Positions 1 to 8,354 of a DNA stretch of 64,000 nucleotides are shown piece by piece (positions within the stretch are counted from its first letter, which is position 1; the number at the start of each line of letters is the position of its first letter). A model generated the notes under the pieces. That model had not been told where the DNA came from and ran no database searches. It saw only the letters and a list, made by a program, of their open reading frames with translations. The position numbers and the translations under genes are program-made. The stretch lies in the NCBI RefSeq assembly GCF_042681745.1, contig NZ_JBHUGF010000010.1, positions 3,100,001 to 3,164,000 of the forward strand, given 5' to 3'. Source of the stretch: Saccharibacillus nicotianae (GTDB taxonomy: Bacteria > Bacillota > Bacilli > Paenibacillales > Paenibacillaceae).

Positions 1-71
1 ATGCCATTATTTGCATAGACAGGTTGTCGTTCTGAAGTATAAGGATGAGATAACGGATCAAAAGGGATCAT
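1..71 (-). CDS. Gamma-glutamyltransferase family protein (N-terminal fragment, runs off the window)
   Basis: A leftward reading frame starts with ATG at 71 behind a good ribosome binding site (GGAGGT, complement of 76-81) and stays open to base 1, giving MIPFDPLSHPYTSERQPVYA and then NNG. This opening resembles the N-terminus of YwrD-type gamma-glutamyltransferases (xFDPLxYPYxSxRxxVYAxNGMVATSQPLA), enzymes that cleave or transfer gamma-glutamyl groups. Only 23 residues are visible, so the assignment rests on recall of that motif and is tentative; no catalytic residue lies inside the window. Confidence 0.5.
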   Translation of the reverse strand, partial: MIPFDPLSHPYTSERQPVYANNG

Positions 72-153
72 AAGTACCTCCATAGAATGAATAGTCAAAA
101 TAGTTATGTATTACTATAGTCTATTTGGAGTGATAATTACATCAGATCATCAC

Positions 154-432
154 TTAATAAGTAGATAGAATGATTATACTGACAATAAAATTAATGATTC
201 CTACTATCATAAGAATAGGGGCAGAAGAATACGATTGTTTGGCATTAGGATTCACGCGTATATCGATATACATACAAAATAAATGAAGCGACAAAGAGAG
301 CGATACCAACCCTAATATGACTGATCGTTCAGGAAATATAAAACCAATAATTGAACATAGTATAGTAGATAAAGCAAATAACCATTTTAATATCTTGATC
401 GTAGATACCTTAATATTCAATCTATTACACAT
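154..432 (-). CDS. Small three-helix membrane protein, unknown function
   Basis: A 92-residue protein with three hydrophobic segments (about residues 14-33, 37-55 and 71-90), so a probable integral membrane protein. I do not recognise the family. The start is uncertain: the ATG at 432 sits directly against AAAGGA, while an in-frame TTG at 420 would have a long spacer. It lies between the GGT-like gene and the pilus operon, on the same strand as both, but a terminator-like hairpin at 525-561 separates it from the pilus genes, so it is probably its own transcription unit. Confidence 0.5.
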   Translation of the reverse strand: MCNRLNIKVSTIKILKWLFALSTILCSIIGFIFPERSVILGLVSLSLSLHLFCMYIDIRVNPNAKQSYSSAPILMIVGIINFIVSIIILSTY

Positions 433-524
433 TCCTTTCTTCCAATTTATAGTCCATTTTAGATAATGATATCCGAAAATACAAACTGTTTACCTTTAAT
501 TAGATCATTATATTCTCTAATACA

Positions 525-561
525 CAGAAAAAAACTCCAAGTCTACAATCTACTCAGAGTT
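525..561 (-). terminator. Rho-independent terminator of the pilus operon
   Basis: On the minus strand AACTCTGAGT pairs with ACTTGGAGTT (10 pairs, two G-U) and is followed by a run of seven T. It lies about 45 bases after the stop of the PilO-like gene, the last gene of the leftward pilus operon. Confidence 0.6.
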
Positions 562-606
562 CTTTATTATAATAATTGAACCTAATTATTCTTTTCCAAA
601 ATCGAA

Positions 607-1176
607 TCAAGGCGATGTATAATACGCTGTAAATGACACATTGGCGGTCAAAATCGTACCTGATTTGCCGGGAGTATACGGTTGTTGGAAGCTAAATGAA
701 TCGACCGTAATCAAACGAGGAAGCTTTTGCAGTTGATTCATCCATTCCCGAATCTCTGTATATCCGCCTTCAAGTTCTGCATTCATGCGAATCTGTCCTA
801 CATTTACACCTAGATTTTCAGCCGCTATTTCACTGCTATTATTGCTATCTGCATTTACAAATTCAATGTCTGTAATGCGAGCATAACTGGTCTGATCGAC
901 TTGCTGTAGTTGAAGTAATAGCTTCTCACTCGCTACTGTTGCAGGAATAGCCGCTTGGATCGCTTGTTGTGCATCGGTAGGCTGACTGCCTTTTAATTGA
1001 GCAATTTTGGTCTGGATCAGATTGTATTCTTGTTGCATTTGATTCAACTGCACATCATACTGTTCGGATTTCTGGGATAAAGGATAGAGCACCCACATGT
1101 AAAAAGCTAATAAAATCACAAACAATAAGATAATCCCTAATAAAATAACATTCCGATACTTATTGAGCTGTTCCAT
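607..1176 (-). CDS. pilO: Type IV pilus inner-membrane alignment protein PilO-like
   Basis: A 189-residue bitopic protein: short cytoplasmic N-terminus, one membrane helix (about residues 9-29), then a coiled-coil stretch (LSQKSEQYDVQLNQMQQEY) and an alpha/beta domain ending in FTAYYTSP. This is the architecture of PilO, which with PilN links the cytoplasmic PilM ring to the pilus machine. The frame is open further upstream, but the ATG at 1176 is preferred because AAGGAGGAG lies at the right distance; it overlaps the end of the preceding pilM/N gene by 17 bases, suggesting translational coupling. It is the last gene of the operon. Assignment rests on architecture and position, as PilO sequences are poorly conserved. 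Confidence 0.75.
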   Translation of the reverse strand: MEQLNKYRNVILLGIILLFVILLAFYMWVLYPLSQKSEQYDVQLNQMQQEYNLIQTKIAQLKGSQPTDAQQAIQAAIPATVASEKLLLQLQQVDQTSYARITDIEFVNADSNNSSEIAAENLGVNVGQIRMNAELEGGYTEIREWMNQLQKLPRLITVDSFSFQQPYTPGKSGTILTANVSFTAYYTSP

Positions 1177-2758
1177 TGGATACTCCTCCTTCCTGTGATG
1201 ATATAACAGTAGATGATGGCGCATACGTATCGCCTGTGACACTCGGTTGTTTGAGATCAATAGTATAGATCACTAGATACAATGAAGCTTGTCCTTTCGT
1301 GGGTTGTACTGCTGAAGCGACCGAGCTATCTTTTGTCGCTTTGTTAACAGTAGCATTTTGTACAAAAGGCATACTTCGCAACTGCACCAGATAATTAGCA
1401 GCATCGCTAAAATTACGCATACTGGCTGTTACTAATAGATTAGAACTACGATTATATGAAATATCGCGGATCATTCCGCTTTTTGGTAATTGCTTGGTTA
1501 ATGAATCCAATATACTGACTACATCTATCCGATAATTCATGACAGCATCGACAACAGATTGATTGGCTGCACCTGATGATCCATTGCCATTCCATTTGGA
1601 CAATTCCAACTGTGCCAGTGTGTTGCGATCACTCCATTGTTGTATCGCACGTTGTTGCTCGGTAATCGTACCATTTTGATAAATCATATAAAAAATAGAG
1701 CCGCACATAGCAAGTACCCATAGGGCTATTAATCCTATAGTCGAATATGAAAATTGCTGTTTTTCTCTTTTTTCTTGCGGTAATAAATTGATAGGTTTGG
1801 TATCTTCTTTACGAAGAGCAGCACCTACAGCTACCCGGTAACTATTCAAATCAGGATCAGTTTGAAAAGCAAGAGTAGTCGTTTCCAGCTCAACCGCTTC
1901 GACCTGAATATCAGATAACGATTGACTCAGTTCATGTGCCAATAGTTCTCGTTCTTGCGGTAATCCAGTTACAAAAATCTCTTCGATCTTCACAGAACCA
2001 TCATGAAGGCTATACTGATAAAAGTTCAACATACGCGAAATTTCAGGAATAATATCATCAATCTGTTGACGGGATAATGACGTATTCAGATCATCCAGAA
2101 CAGAGATATCCTCTAGTCCTCGATTCGATTCGATACTGCGCATAAAGACTGGTTGTCCACTACGGAACATATAAATATCCAGCAGATGATCTGTAAGATG
2201 AATCAACATCGTGTTAGAAAAAGATCGCCCATGCTCGGTTACAATCGTTCTGGCTAATGCTGTTGCAGATAACTCTACCGCAGCTACTTTGATCCCGGCA
2301 TCACCCAACAGACTGATATAGTCTTTGATCAACTGACTTGGTGCTGCAAATACAAGCAAATGTGTATTTTCTTCATCTGTCGATGTCACAATATAATCGT
2401 AGACTGGATTTTCAAAAGGTAAATGTAATCCGGTCTCGACTTCAAGTTCTACCAATTGACTGACTTGCTTTGCCTGAGTACTTGGAATACTCATCGCGCG
2501 CACCAAAATACGAGAAGGTGGAATCGATAATGTTACCGATTGTCCTTTTAACCCTTCTTCTGCCACCCATTTGCGTAATAAATGATTCATACTTTCAGTA
2601 TCTACGATTTGATTTTCAACAATAATACCGGAAGGAATCGGCAAAAACTTTTTCTGTTCCAATTCCCACTGCTTTTTCTTTTTTAATGATACATAGCGAA
2701 TCTCTGTCTGTTCCAGCGATAAGCCGACATGAGGTAAATTTCGTTGAAACATAGGCAC
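1160..2758 (-). CDS. pilM: PilM-PilN fusion protein, type IV pilus assembly
   Basis: 532 residues. The N-terminal ~310 residues have the actin-like PilM fold, shown by VGLSLEQTEIRYV at the start, LVELEVETGLHLPF and the GxAL element SYRVAVGAALRKED; they should bind nucleotide and the PilN tail. After the linker INLLPQEKREKQQ, itself the conserved cytoplasmic motif of PilN, comes one membrane helix (about residues 340-360) and a coiled-coil plus alpha/beta domain typical of PilN. One gene therefore encodes two proteins that are separate in Gram-negative systems. The start used is GTG at 2758, six bases after AGGAGG; an ATG two codons later is an alternative. It follows the prepilin peptidase by ten bases. 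Confidence 0.85.
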   Translation of the reverse strand: MPMFQRNLPHVGLSLEQTEIRYVSLKKKKQWELEQKKFLPIPSGIIVENQIVDTESMNHLLRKWVAEEGLKGQSVTLSIPPSRILVRAMSIPSTQAKQVSQLVELEVETGLHLPFENPVYDYIVTSTDEENTHLLVFAAPSQLIKDYISLLGDAGIKVAAVELSATALARTIVTEHGRSFSNTMLIHLTDHLLDIYMFRSGQPVFMRSIESNRGLEDISVLDDLNTSLSRQQIDDIIPEISRMLNFYQYSLHDGSVKIEEIFVTGLPQERELLAHELSQSLSDIQVEAVELETTTLAFQTDPDLNSYRVAVGAALRKEDTKPINLLPQEKREKQQFSYSTIGLIALWVLAMCGSIFYMIYQNGTITEQQRAIQQWSDRNTLAQLELSKWNGNGSSGAANQSVVDAVMNYRIDVVSILDSLTKQLPKSGMIRDISYNRSSNLLVTASMRNFSDAANYLVQLRSMPFVQNATVNKATKDSSVASAVQPTKGQASLYLVIYTIDLKQPSVTGDTYAPSSTVISSQEGGVSNGTAQ

Positions 2759-2768
2759 TACTCTCCTC

Positions 2769-3560
2769 CTAACCTATAAGCGAAAGATATGCATCAATGA
2801 TCTGTGATCCGTATACAAAAGAAATCAAGGTTCCAGCGGCTAAAAAAGGCCCGAATGGAATCGGCTGTTGCTTGTGTACTCTACCAAGTAGTCTCAATCC
2901 AACCCCGATCAGTGTACCTAGCAAACAGGCTACAAACAGAGCAAGCCATACATTGGCAAATCCGATAACCCATCCATACAAAGCAAACAACTTTACATCG
3001 CCCATCCCCATACCACCGCGACTGATAATAGCAATTAGCAACAATAGACCTCCGCCTGCTATCGCTCCACCCAGATGTGAAATCATACTGATTGTGCCAG
3101 ATGCAAAAGCAATAAGGATAAGGAAGATAGGGGCAAAAAACAGTAATACTTTATTCGGAATCTTCATCACTTGTAGATCAGATAAGGTAATAATGACCGA
3201 CAAGCTGACCAATAACCAACCGACCAGTGTATCACTTGTCCAGCCAAAATGTAGAAATATCCATAAAAATAATAGACCGGTTATCGCTTCACCTATCGGA
3301 TATTGAATCGATATTTTGGTTCGGCAATATCGACAGCGCCCTTTAGTACCGATATAACTGAGCACAGGAATCATATCCAGCGCAGATAAACGATGCTGAC
3401 AATGCGAGCAACTGGACGGAGGATGAACAATCGACTGCCCTTCAGGTACACGCCAGGCGACCACATGGAAAAAAGAACCTAATACCATCCCCAGTACAAC
3501 AATATAGATATTGATCCATAACATGATGTCCATCGTGATTTGATCTACTTTCTTGTTCAT
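2769..3560 (-). CDS. pilD: Prepilin peptidase / N-methyltransferase (PilD/ComC family)
   Basis: A 263-residue polytopic membrane enzyme that cleaves the leader of type IV prepilins and methylates the new N-terminus. Visible signatures: the N-terminal GSFFHVVAWRVP motif, the cytoplasmic zinc-type tetracysteine CSHCQ...CRYCR between helices 1 and 2, and the two catalytic aspartates in LSDLQVMKIPN and GMGMGDVKLF, the latter being the GxGD aspartyl-protease motif. Length is normal. The ATG at 3560 lacks an obvious Shine-Dalgarno site; internal Met codons 10 and 13 are no better. A hairpin just upstream (3568-3597) separates it from the pilin gene and may lower its expression relative to pilin. 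Confidence 0.92.
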   Translation of the reverse strand: MNKKVDQITMDIMLWINIYIVVLGMVLGSFFHVVAWRVPEGQSIVHPPSSCSHCQHRLSALDMIPVLSYIGTKGRCRYCRTKISIQYPIGEAITGLLFLWIFLHFGWTSDTLVGWLLVSLSVIITLSDLQVMKIPNKVLLFFAPIFLILIAFASGTISMISHLGGAIAGGGLLLLIAIISRGGMGMGDVKLFALYGWVIGFANVWLALFVACLLGTLIGVGLRLLGRVHKQQPIPFGPFLAAGTLISFVYGSQIIDAYLSLIG

Positions 3561-3567
3561 GATTTCA

Positions 3568-3597
3568 AAAAGACCGGAAACATGGTTCCGATCTTTT
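3568..3597 (-). terminator. Partial terminator/attenuator hairpin between pilin and peptidase genes
   Basis: On the minus strand AAAAGATCGGA pairs with TCCGGTCTTTT (11 pairs, one G-U) around an 8-base loop, followed by a short T run. It lies between the pilin stop (3656) and the peptidase start (3560). A hairpin here would let most transcripts stop after the abundant pilin or stabilise the pilin mRNA 3' end. Confidence 0.5.
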
Positions 3598-3655
3598 GTA
3601 GGTTGTTGATACGTTTATGATTTAATGATTGATTTGATTAATAGCTAAATTTTAT

Positions 3656-4114
3656 TTAGTTAGCGGCTGGAGTTGCGGGAGTCGCACTAAGAACTTGAGC
3701 GGCTGTATAGGTTCCATTCGTTGATCCTTGTCCTACAGGTGCAAGCGTAACACTATCTAGTTCTCCATTTGCTTTAAATACTACAGTTGCTGCTGTTAAC
3801 GTTTGTTTGGTACTTGGTAAAGCTGTATCAGCATTCAAATATCCAGTACTTGTCATGTTAGCCAATGTTACTGTTCTGTTCGCAACAGTAGTGAAGTCTC
3901 CATTTTTTTCGCCAATCACATACAGACGAGCTGAATTGTATACTTGTGAAGCAGTAGCTAGATCACCATTTGCTTTGGACTTATTAATAACATTACCGAT
4001 CATTGGAATAGCAATAACAGCGATAATCGCCATAATAACGATAACGGCTAGTAACTCGATTAATGTAAAACCTTTTTCCTCTTTACCCATACGTTTCATC
4101 ACTTTGCTCATCAT
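3656..4114 (-). CDS. pilA: Major type IV pilin (prepilin with class III signal)
   Basis: 152 residues. The signature prepilin leader ends KEEKG and is followed by FTLIELLAVIVIMAIIAVIA: cleavage after G leaves an N-terminal Phe with the essential Glu at position 5, then a ~20-residue hydrophobic assembly helix continuing into INKSKANGDLATASQVYNSARLYV. The C-terminal part is short, rich in Thr/Ala/Val and ends in ATPATPAAN; no disulfide cysteines are present. An excellent ribosome site (GGAGG) precedes ATG 4114 (a second ATG follows immediately). Its position between PilC and the peptidase gene and the hairpin just after it fit the structural subunit of the pilus. Confidence 0.88.
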   Translation of the reverse strand: MMSKVMKRMGKEEKGFTLIELLAVIVIMAIIAVIAIPMIGNVINKSKANGDLATASQVYNSARLYVIGEKNGDFTTVANRTVTLANMTSTGYLNADTALPSTKQTLTAATVVFKANGELDSVTLAPVGQGSTNGTYTAAQVLSATPATPAAN

Positions 4115-4165
4115 TTTGAATTCCTCCAGTTAATTAAATGTAGTGTTGTTCTTTGATGCAAATCG

Positions 4166-5371
4166 TTACAAGTTGTTATATAGACTAAACATCGGCAACA
4201 TAATTGCAGCGACAATAATACCAACAATCGTGGACAAAAATGTAATCAATAACGGCTCAAGTAATGACTTTAGCCGATCTACCGTATTATCGACATCCAT
4301 TTCGTAGAAATCTGCGACTTTGCCAAGCATTTGATCCAGAGCACCTGTTTCTTCTCCGATTGCAATCATTTGCGTGACCATTGGTGGAAATACCCATGCT
4401 TTTTTGAGCGGTTCCGATAATGGATTACCTTTGCGTAATGATTCCCCTGCCTGACGCAAATATCCTTCGATTACTTTGTTACCAGCAACTTCTTCTACAA
4501 TCGAAAGAGCTTGTAGAATAGGGACTGAACTTGCATATAATGAAGAAAATGTACGGGCAAATTGTGCAATCGACCCTTTTTGATTCAGCTTTCCAAAAAT
4601 AGGCACTTTGAGCTTGGCATAATCGATCCAATACGCTCCCCGTTCTGAACGCTGAAGAATAACATATGAAATGATGATCAGCAGAAGCACCAATACCCAG
4701 ATATACCACTGCTTTTGCAAGCTGTTACTAAGCGACAATACAATTACCGTAATCGCTGGCAACTGCGCGTTCATCGATGCAAACATATTGACAAACTGTG
4801 GAATAATAGCAGCTAGTAGATACACCGTTACCGCTACAGCAAGCAACCCTACAGTTACTGGATATGTTAATGCCGATTTGATCTTTTCGCGTGTACCATG
4901 ACGCTTTTCAAAATAAACAGCTAAGCGATCTAACGTCCCTTCCAGATCACCCGATTCTTCACCCGCACGTAACATGCTGATAAATAGTGCAGGGAATACT
5001 TTCCGATGTTCTTGCATCGCTTGCGATAATGCGATTCCGCGCATCAGGCTTGCATATACATCTTGCAATGTTTTGCGTAACACTTTACTTTCGGTCTGCT
5101 CGGCTAGTATTCGAGTGGCATCCAGAATCGTTACCCCTGCACGAATCAATGTAGAGAACTGCCGGCAGAAAATAATAAAATGAATCGTTTTGACCGGACT
5201 ACCTATATAGATTTCTTTAGAAAATAAAGTCATTCGCTGTTCGTTAAGCGAGAATACGGTTAACCCACGCTTACGTAATTCTTCCATCGCTGCTGTTTTG
5301 TCAGTAGCATTTAAAGTGCCTTTGAGCTGTTTACCGCTATTCGTTCGTACCTGATATTCAAATTGAGCCAT
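4166..5371 (-). CDS. pilC: Type IV pilus inner-membrane platform protein PilC (T2SSF/ComGB family)
   Basis: 401 residues. The N-terminal FEYQVRTNSGKQLKGTLNA motif and two copies of the T2SSF domain (about residues 65-190 and 270-390) with FARTFSSLYASSVPILQAL and MIAIGEETGALDQML in the second copy, mirroring FCRQFSTLIRAGVTILDA and MLRAGEESGDLEGTL in the first. Three membrane segments (about 165-190, 215-240, 370-395). PilC is the rotor-like membrane platform on which PilB and PilT act. Its ATG overlaps the pilT stop codon by one base (TAATG), a sign of coupled translation. Confidence 0.93.
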   Translation of the reverse strand: MAQFEYQVRTNSGKQLKGTLNATDKTAAMEELRKRGLTVFSLNEQRMTLFSKEIYIGSPVKTIHFIIFCRQFSTLIRAGVTILDATRILAEQTESKVLRKTLQDVYASLMRGIALSQAMQEHRKVFPALFISMLRAGEESGDLEGTLDRLAVYFEKRHGTREKIKSALTYPVTVGLLAVAVTVYLLAAIIPQFVNMFASMNAQLPAITVIVLSLSNSLQKQWYIWVLVLLLIIISYVILQRSERGAYWIDYAKLKVPIFGKLNQKGSIAQFARTFSSLYASSVPILQALSIVEEVAGNKVIEGYLRQAGESLRKGNPLSEPLKKAWVFPPMVTQMIAIGEETGALDQMLGKVADFYEMDVDNTVDRLKSLLEPLLITFLSTIVGIIVAAIMLPMFSLYNNL

Positions 5372-6420
5372 TAGGCATTCACCTCGGAAAGATATGGCTT
5401 ACCGATCGCTGGCAAAATTTGTCCGCGTTGCAACAGTTCCCGAATATTCATATCCAGTGTATGCATGCCTACCATTCGCCCTGTCTGCATCAGACTTTTG
5501 ATCTGATGTGTTTTTTCGGTGCGAATCAGATTGGCTATCGCAGGTGTCTGGATTAGAATCTCAGTCGCGCATACTCGGCCTTGCCCATCGGCTAACGGTA
5601 ATAATCGTTGTGAAATGATCGCTGTTAACACAGACGCTAACTGGATTCGTATCTGTCCTTGCTGGTGAGCAGGAAAAACATCAATAATCCGATCAACAGT
5701 CTGTGGTGCATCGCTGGTATGCAAAGTTGCGAATACAAGATGCCCCGTTTCCGCTGCGGTTACAGCGGCAGAGATTGTATCCAAATCTCGCATTTCCCCT
5801 ACCAGTAATACATCAGGATCTTGTCGTAAAGCTGCCCGTATTCCATTGGCAAAACTGGCTGTATCATGACCGACTTCCCGTTGATTTACCAGTGAATATC
5901 CATGTTCATGCACATATTCAATCGGATCTTCTAACGTCACAATATGCTTGCGCTGATGCGTATTAATATATCCAATCATCGCTGCCAGTGTAGAAGATTT
6001 GCCACTACCTGTAGGCCCTGTGACTAAGACTAATCCTTGAGGCTTTTCGGTTAATCCTTTGAGCATCGCAGGTAATCCCAACGATTCTAATGTAGGAATA
6101 CGATCAGAGATCGATCTTGCTGCAATACTGATATGACCTTTTTGGCGAAATACATTGATCCGATAACGTGATCCATTTTCAAGCATATAAGCAAAATCCA
6201 ACTCACCTGCTTGTTGAAAAATAGCCCATTGATCTTCTCGTAATAGTATTCGAGCCATTTCTTCAGTATCACTAGCGGTAAGAAGTGCTCCTTTGCCTGT
6301 ATGGAGCATACCGTGAACCCGCATAATAGGCGCTGATCCGGTCGATACATGCAGATCAGAAGCTTCTGCTTCTCGCATGTTACCAAGTAACTCCTTGATA
6401 CCCAGACCGATATGAGCCAT
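5371..6420 (-). CDS. pilT: Type IV pilus retraction ATPase PilT
   Basis: 349 residues, normal for PilT. Motifs: Walker A GPTGSGKSST, the acidic Asp box and Walker B region DVLLVGEMRDLDT, and the PilT-typical His box ATLHTSDAPQTVDRIIDVFP. The N-terminal PAS-like domain includes EASDLHVSTGSAPIMRV. The C-terminus has the AIRNLI-like element AIANLIRTEKTHQI. PilT hexamers depolymerise the pilus, powering twitching and DNA uptake. A distinct PilT shows that these pili are probably retractile, unlike simple competence pseudopili of Bacillus that lack it. It lies 57 bases after pilB, with a GAGGGGGGA ribosome site. Confidence 0.94.
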   Translation of the reverse strand: MAHIGLGIKELLGNMREAEASDLHVSTGSAPIMRVHGMLHTGKGALLTASDTEEMARILLREDQWAIFQQAGELDFAYMLENGSRYRINVFRQKGHISIAARSISDRIPTLESLGLPAMLKGLTEKPQGLVLVTGPTGSGKSSTLAAMIGYINTHQRKHIVTLEDPIEYVHEHGYSLVNQREVGHDTASFANGIRAALRQDPDVLLVGEMRDLDTISAAVTAAETGHLVFATLHTSDAPQTVDRIIDVFPAHQQGQIRIQLASVLTAIISQRLLPLADGQGRVCATEILIQTPAIANLIRTEKTHQIKSLMQTGRMVGMHTLDMNIRELLQRGQILPAIGKPYLSEVNA

Positions 6421-6477
6421 TCATTTCTTCCCCCCTCTGACTGGAATATGATGTTGTGATCTATTGGGATAGGCTAA

Positions 6478-8142
6478 TTAATAAGCAACCGTTTCACGCA
6501 TCACTTCTTGCACAGTTGTTATACCTTCTACAACTTTGTGCAATCCATCTGTCATAAGGGTTACCATCTCTTGCTCTTTAGCCGCGTTTCTAATTTCTTC
6601 AATCGCTGCTCCTTCTGTAATAATGCGGCGCAACGTTTGATCAATTTTGAGAACTTCTTGAATTGCTACACGTCCGCGATAACCGGTATGATTGCAGTTA
6701 CCACAACCTTTGCCACGATGTAGCACCTGCACATCTAATCCATGACTTTCTAGCACAATCTTTTCTTGATCTGTCGGTGTATATGATTCTTTGCAATCCG
6801 AACAGATTCGGCGCACTAAGCGCTGGGCGACAATTCCTATTAGTGACGAAGCGATCAGATACGGTTCAATCCCCATATCACGTAGACGCATCACTGTGCT
6901 TACTGCATCATTCGTATGAATCGTTGATAACACTAGATGACCTGTTAAGGAAGCACGTACAGCAATTTCAGCCGTCTCATCATCACGTATTTCTCCGACC
7001 ATGACGATATTAGGATCTTGTCTCAAAATCGAACGTAATCCTGATGCAAAGGTTAAGCCGATTCCGGGATTGACCTGCACTTGATTGACGCCTTGTAATT
7101 GATATTCCACCGGATCTTCGATCGTAATCACATTTGCACTTTCGGTATTCAATAGATTAAGCGCCGAATAAAGAGTTGTCGTTTTACCGCTACCTGTAGG
7201 CCCTGTGATTAACAAAATACCGTAAGGCTGTTCAATCATTTCGCGGAACCAGACAGCGTTTTTGCGATCAAATCCCAATTGTTCTACAGGTTTTACCCCT
7301 GTACTTAAATCCAATAGACGAAGAACAATTTTCTCTCCATGCATTGTTGGTAACGAAGATACCCTAATATCGACCATCTTCAGATCAAACTGTAGCTTGA
7401 TGCGTCCATCTTGTGGCAGACGACGTTCAGCAATATTTAATTTCGCCATAATCTTCAGACGCGCCGTAATAAATCCTTGCATCTGCTTTGGTAAATGACG
7501 CTCTGTACGCAACACACCATCGATACGATAACGAATCACTACATCACTTTCACCAGGGTCTACATGAATATCGGAAGCTTTCAAATGAACAGCTTGCTGA
7601 ATCATCTGATTGACCAGACGCACAATAGGTGAAGCTTCATCGGTAATTTCGGTTTCTTCGATCTCATCTTGACTGGGCAACTCGCCCATCATCAGACTCA
7701 TCGAATCACGCAACCCATAATAATGAGCAATCGCGCGCTGTAATTCATCCCGGCTCGAAATAGCAGGCTCGATCCGAAATCCAGTCGTCATCCGCAAATC
7801 TTCGATCGCAAAGTAATCCAGTGGATCGACCATCGCTACTGTTAATTTACTGCCATCTTTCATAAAAGGAAGCACTTGATATCGCTTGGCCATACTTTCT
7901 GGAATAATCTGCGTGATTGCTGGATCGATCTGATATTTAAAAAGACTCACATGAGGAATACCTAATTGAAGTTCTAACACTTCAATCAATTGTTGCTCTG
8001 TGATAAATCCTTGCGCTATTAGTACATCCCCAAGCTTGCGTTTGGATTTATTTTGTTCGGTCAAAGCTTGTTGCAATTGTTCTTGCGAAATTAGACCACT
8101 TTCAAATAAAAGATCGCCTAATTTTTTTTTCAACATTTTCAT
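6478..8142 (-). CDS. pilB: Type IV pilus extension ATPase PilB (GspE/PulE family)
   Basis: 554 residues. An N-terminal T2SSE_N domain (residues about 1-150, starting KKLGDLLFESGLISQEQL) precedes the ATPase core with Walker A GPTGSGKTTT, Asp box, Walker B IVMVGEIRDDETAEIA and His box STIHTNDAVSTVMRL. The zinc-binding tetracysteine C-x2-C...C-x2-C is intact (CSDCKESY and CGNCNHTGYRGR). PilB powers pilus polymerisation. It is the first gene of the leftward operon ending at 607; the start codon ATG 8142 has GGAG at nine bases. The 212 bases upstream are shared with the divergent giant surface protein gene. Confidence 0.94.
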   Translation of the reverse strand: MKMLKKKLGDLLFESGLISQEQLQQALTEQNKSKRKLGDVLIAQGFITEQQLIEVLELQLGIPHVSLFKYQIDPAITQIIPESMAKRYQVLPFMKDGSKLTVAMVDPLDYFAIEDLRMTTGFRIEPAISSRDELQRAIAHYYGLRDSMSLMMGELPSQDEIEETEITDEASPIVRLVNQMIQQAVHLKASDIHVDPGESDVVIRYRIDGVLRTERHLPKQMQGFITARLKIMAKLNIAERRLPQDGRIKLQFDLKMVDIRVSSLPTMHGEKIVLRLLDLSTGVKPVEQLGFDRKNAVWFREMIEQPYGILLITGPTGSGKTTTLYSALNLLNTESANVITIEDPVEYQLQGVNQVQVNPGIGLTFASGLRSILRQDPNIVMVGEIRDDETAEIAVRASLTGHLVLSTIHTNDAVSTVMRLRDMGIEPYLIASSLIGIVAQRLVRRICSDCKESYTPTDQEKIVLESHGLDVQVLHRGKGCGNCNHTGYRGRVAIQEVLKIDQTLRRIITEGAAIEEIRNAAKEQEMVTLMTDGLHKVVEGITTVQEVMRETVAY

Positions 8143-8354
8143 TCATTTCAACTCCATAGCCATGATGATGACATACTGATGAGTCTCTATAGACCTGTTT
8201 GTAAAATAGATGCGATTAGGAACAATAAATTGAGTGAAATGACTTTGCGAATTAACATCATCAACCGATATAAATATCAGTTACTTCACTTTTATCGGAC
8301 GCTTTTACAAAATTTGTTATATAGTGAATCAAAAATATTAAGGAGAAGTCATAC

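Noticed and set aside
2797..3306. Long rightward frame of 169 residues opposite the prepilin peptidase gene
   Set aside because: It is antisense to a well-supported enzyme with conserved motifs, has no ribosome site and an implausible Pro/Ile/Asn-rich composition.
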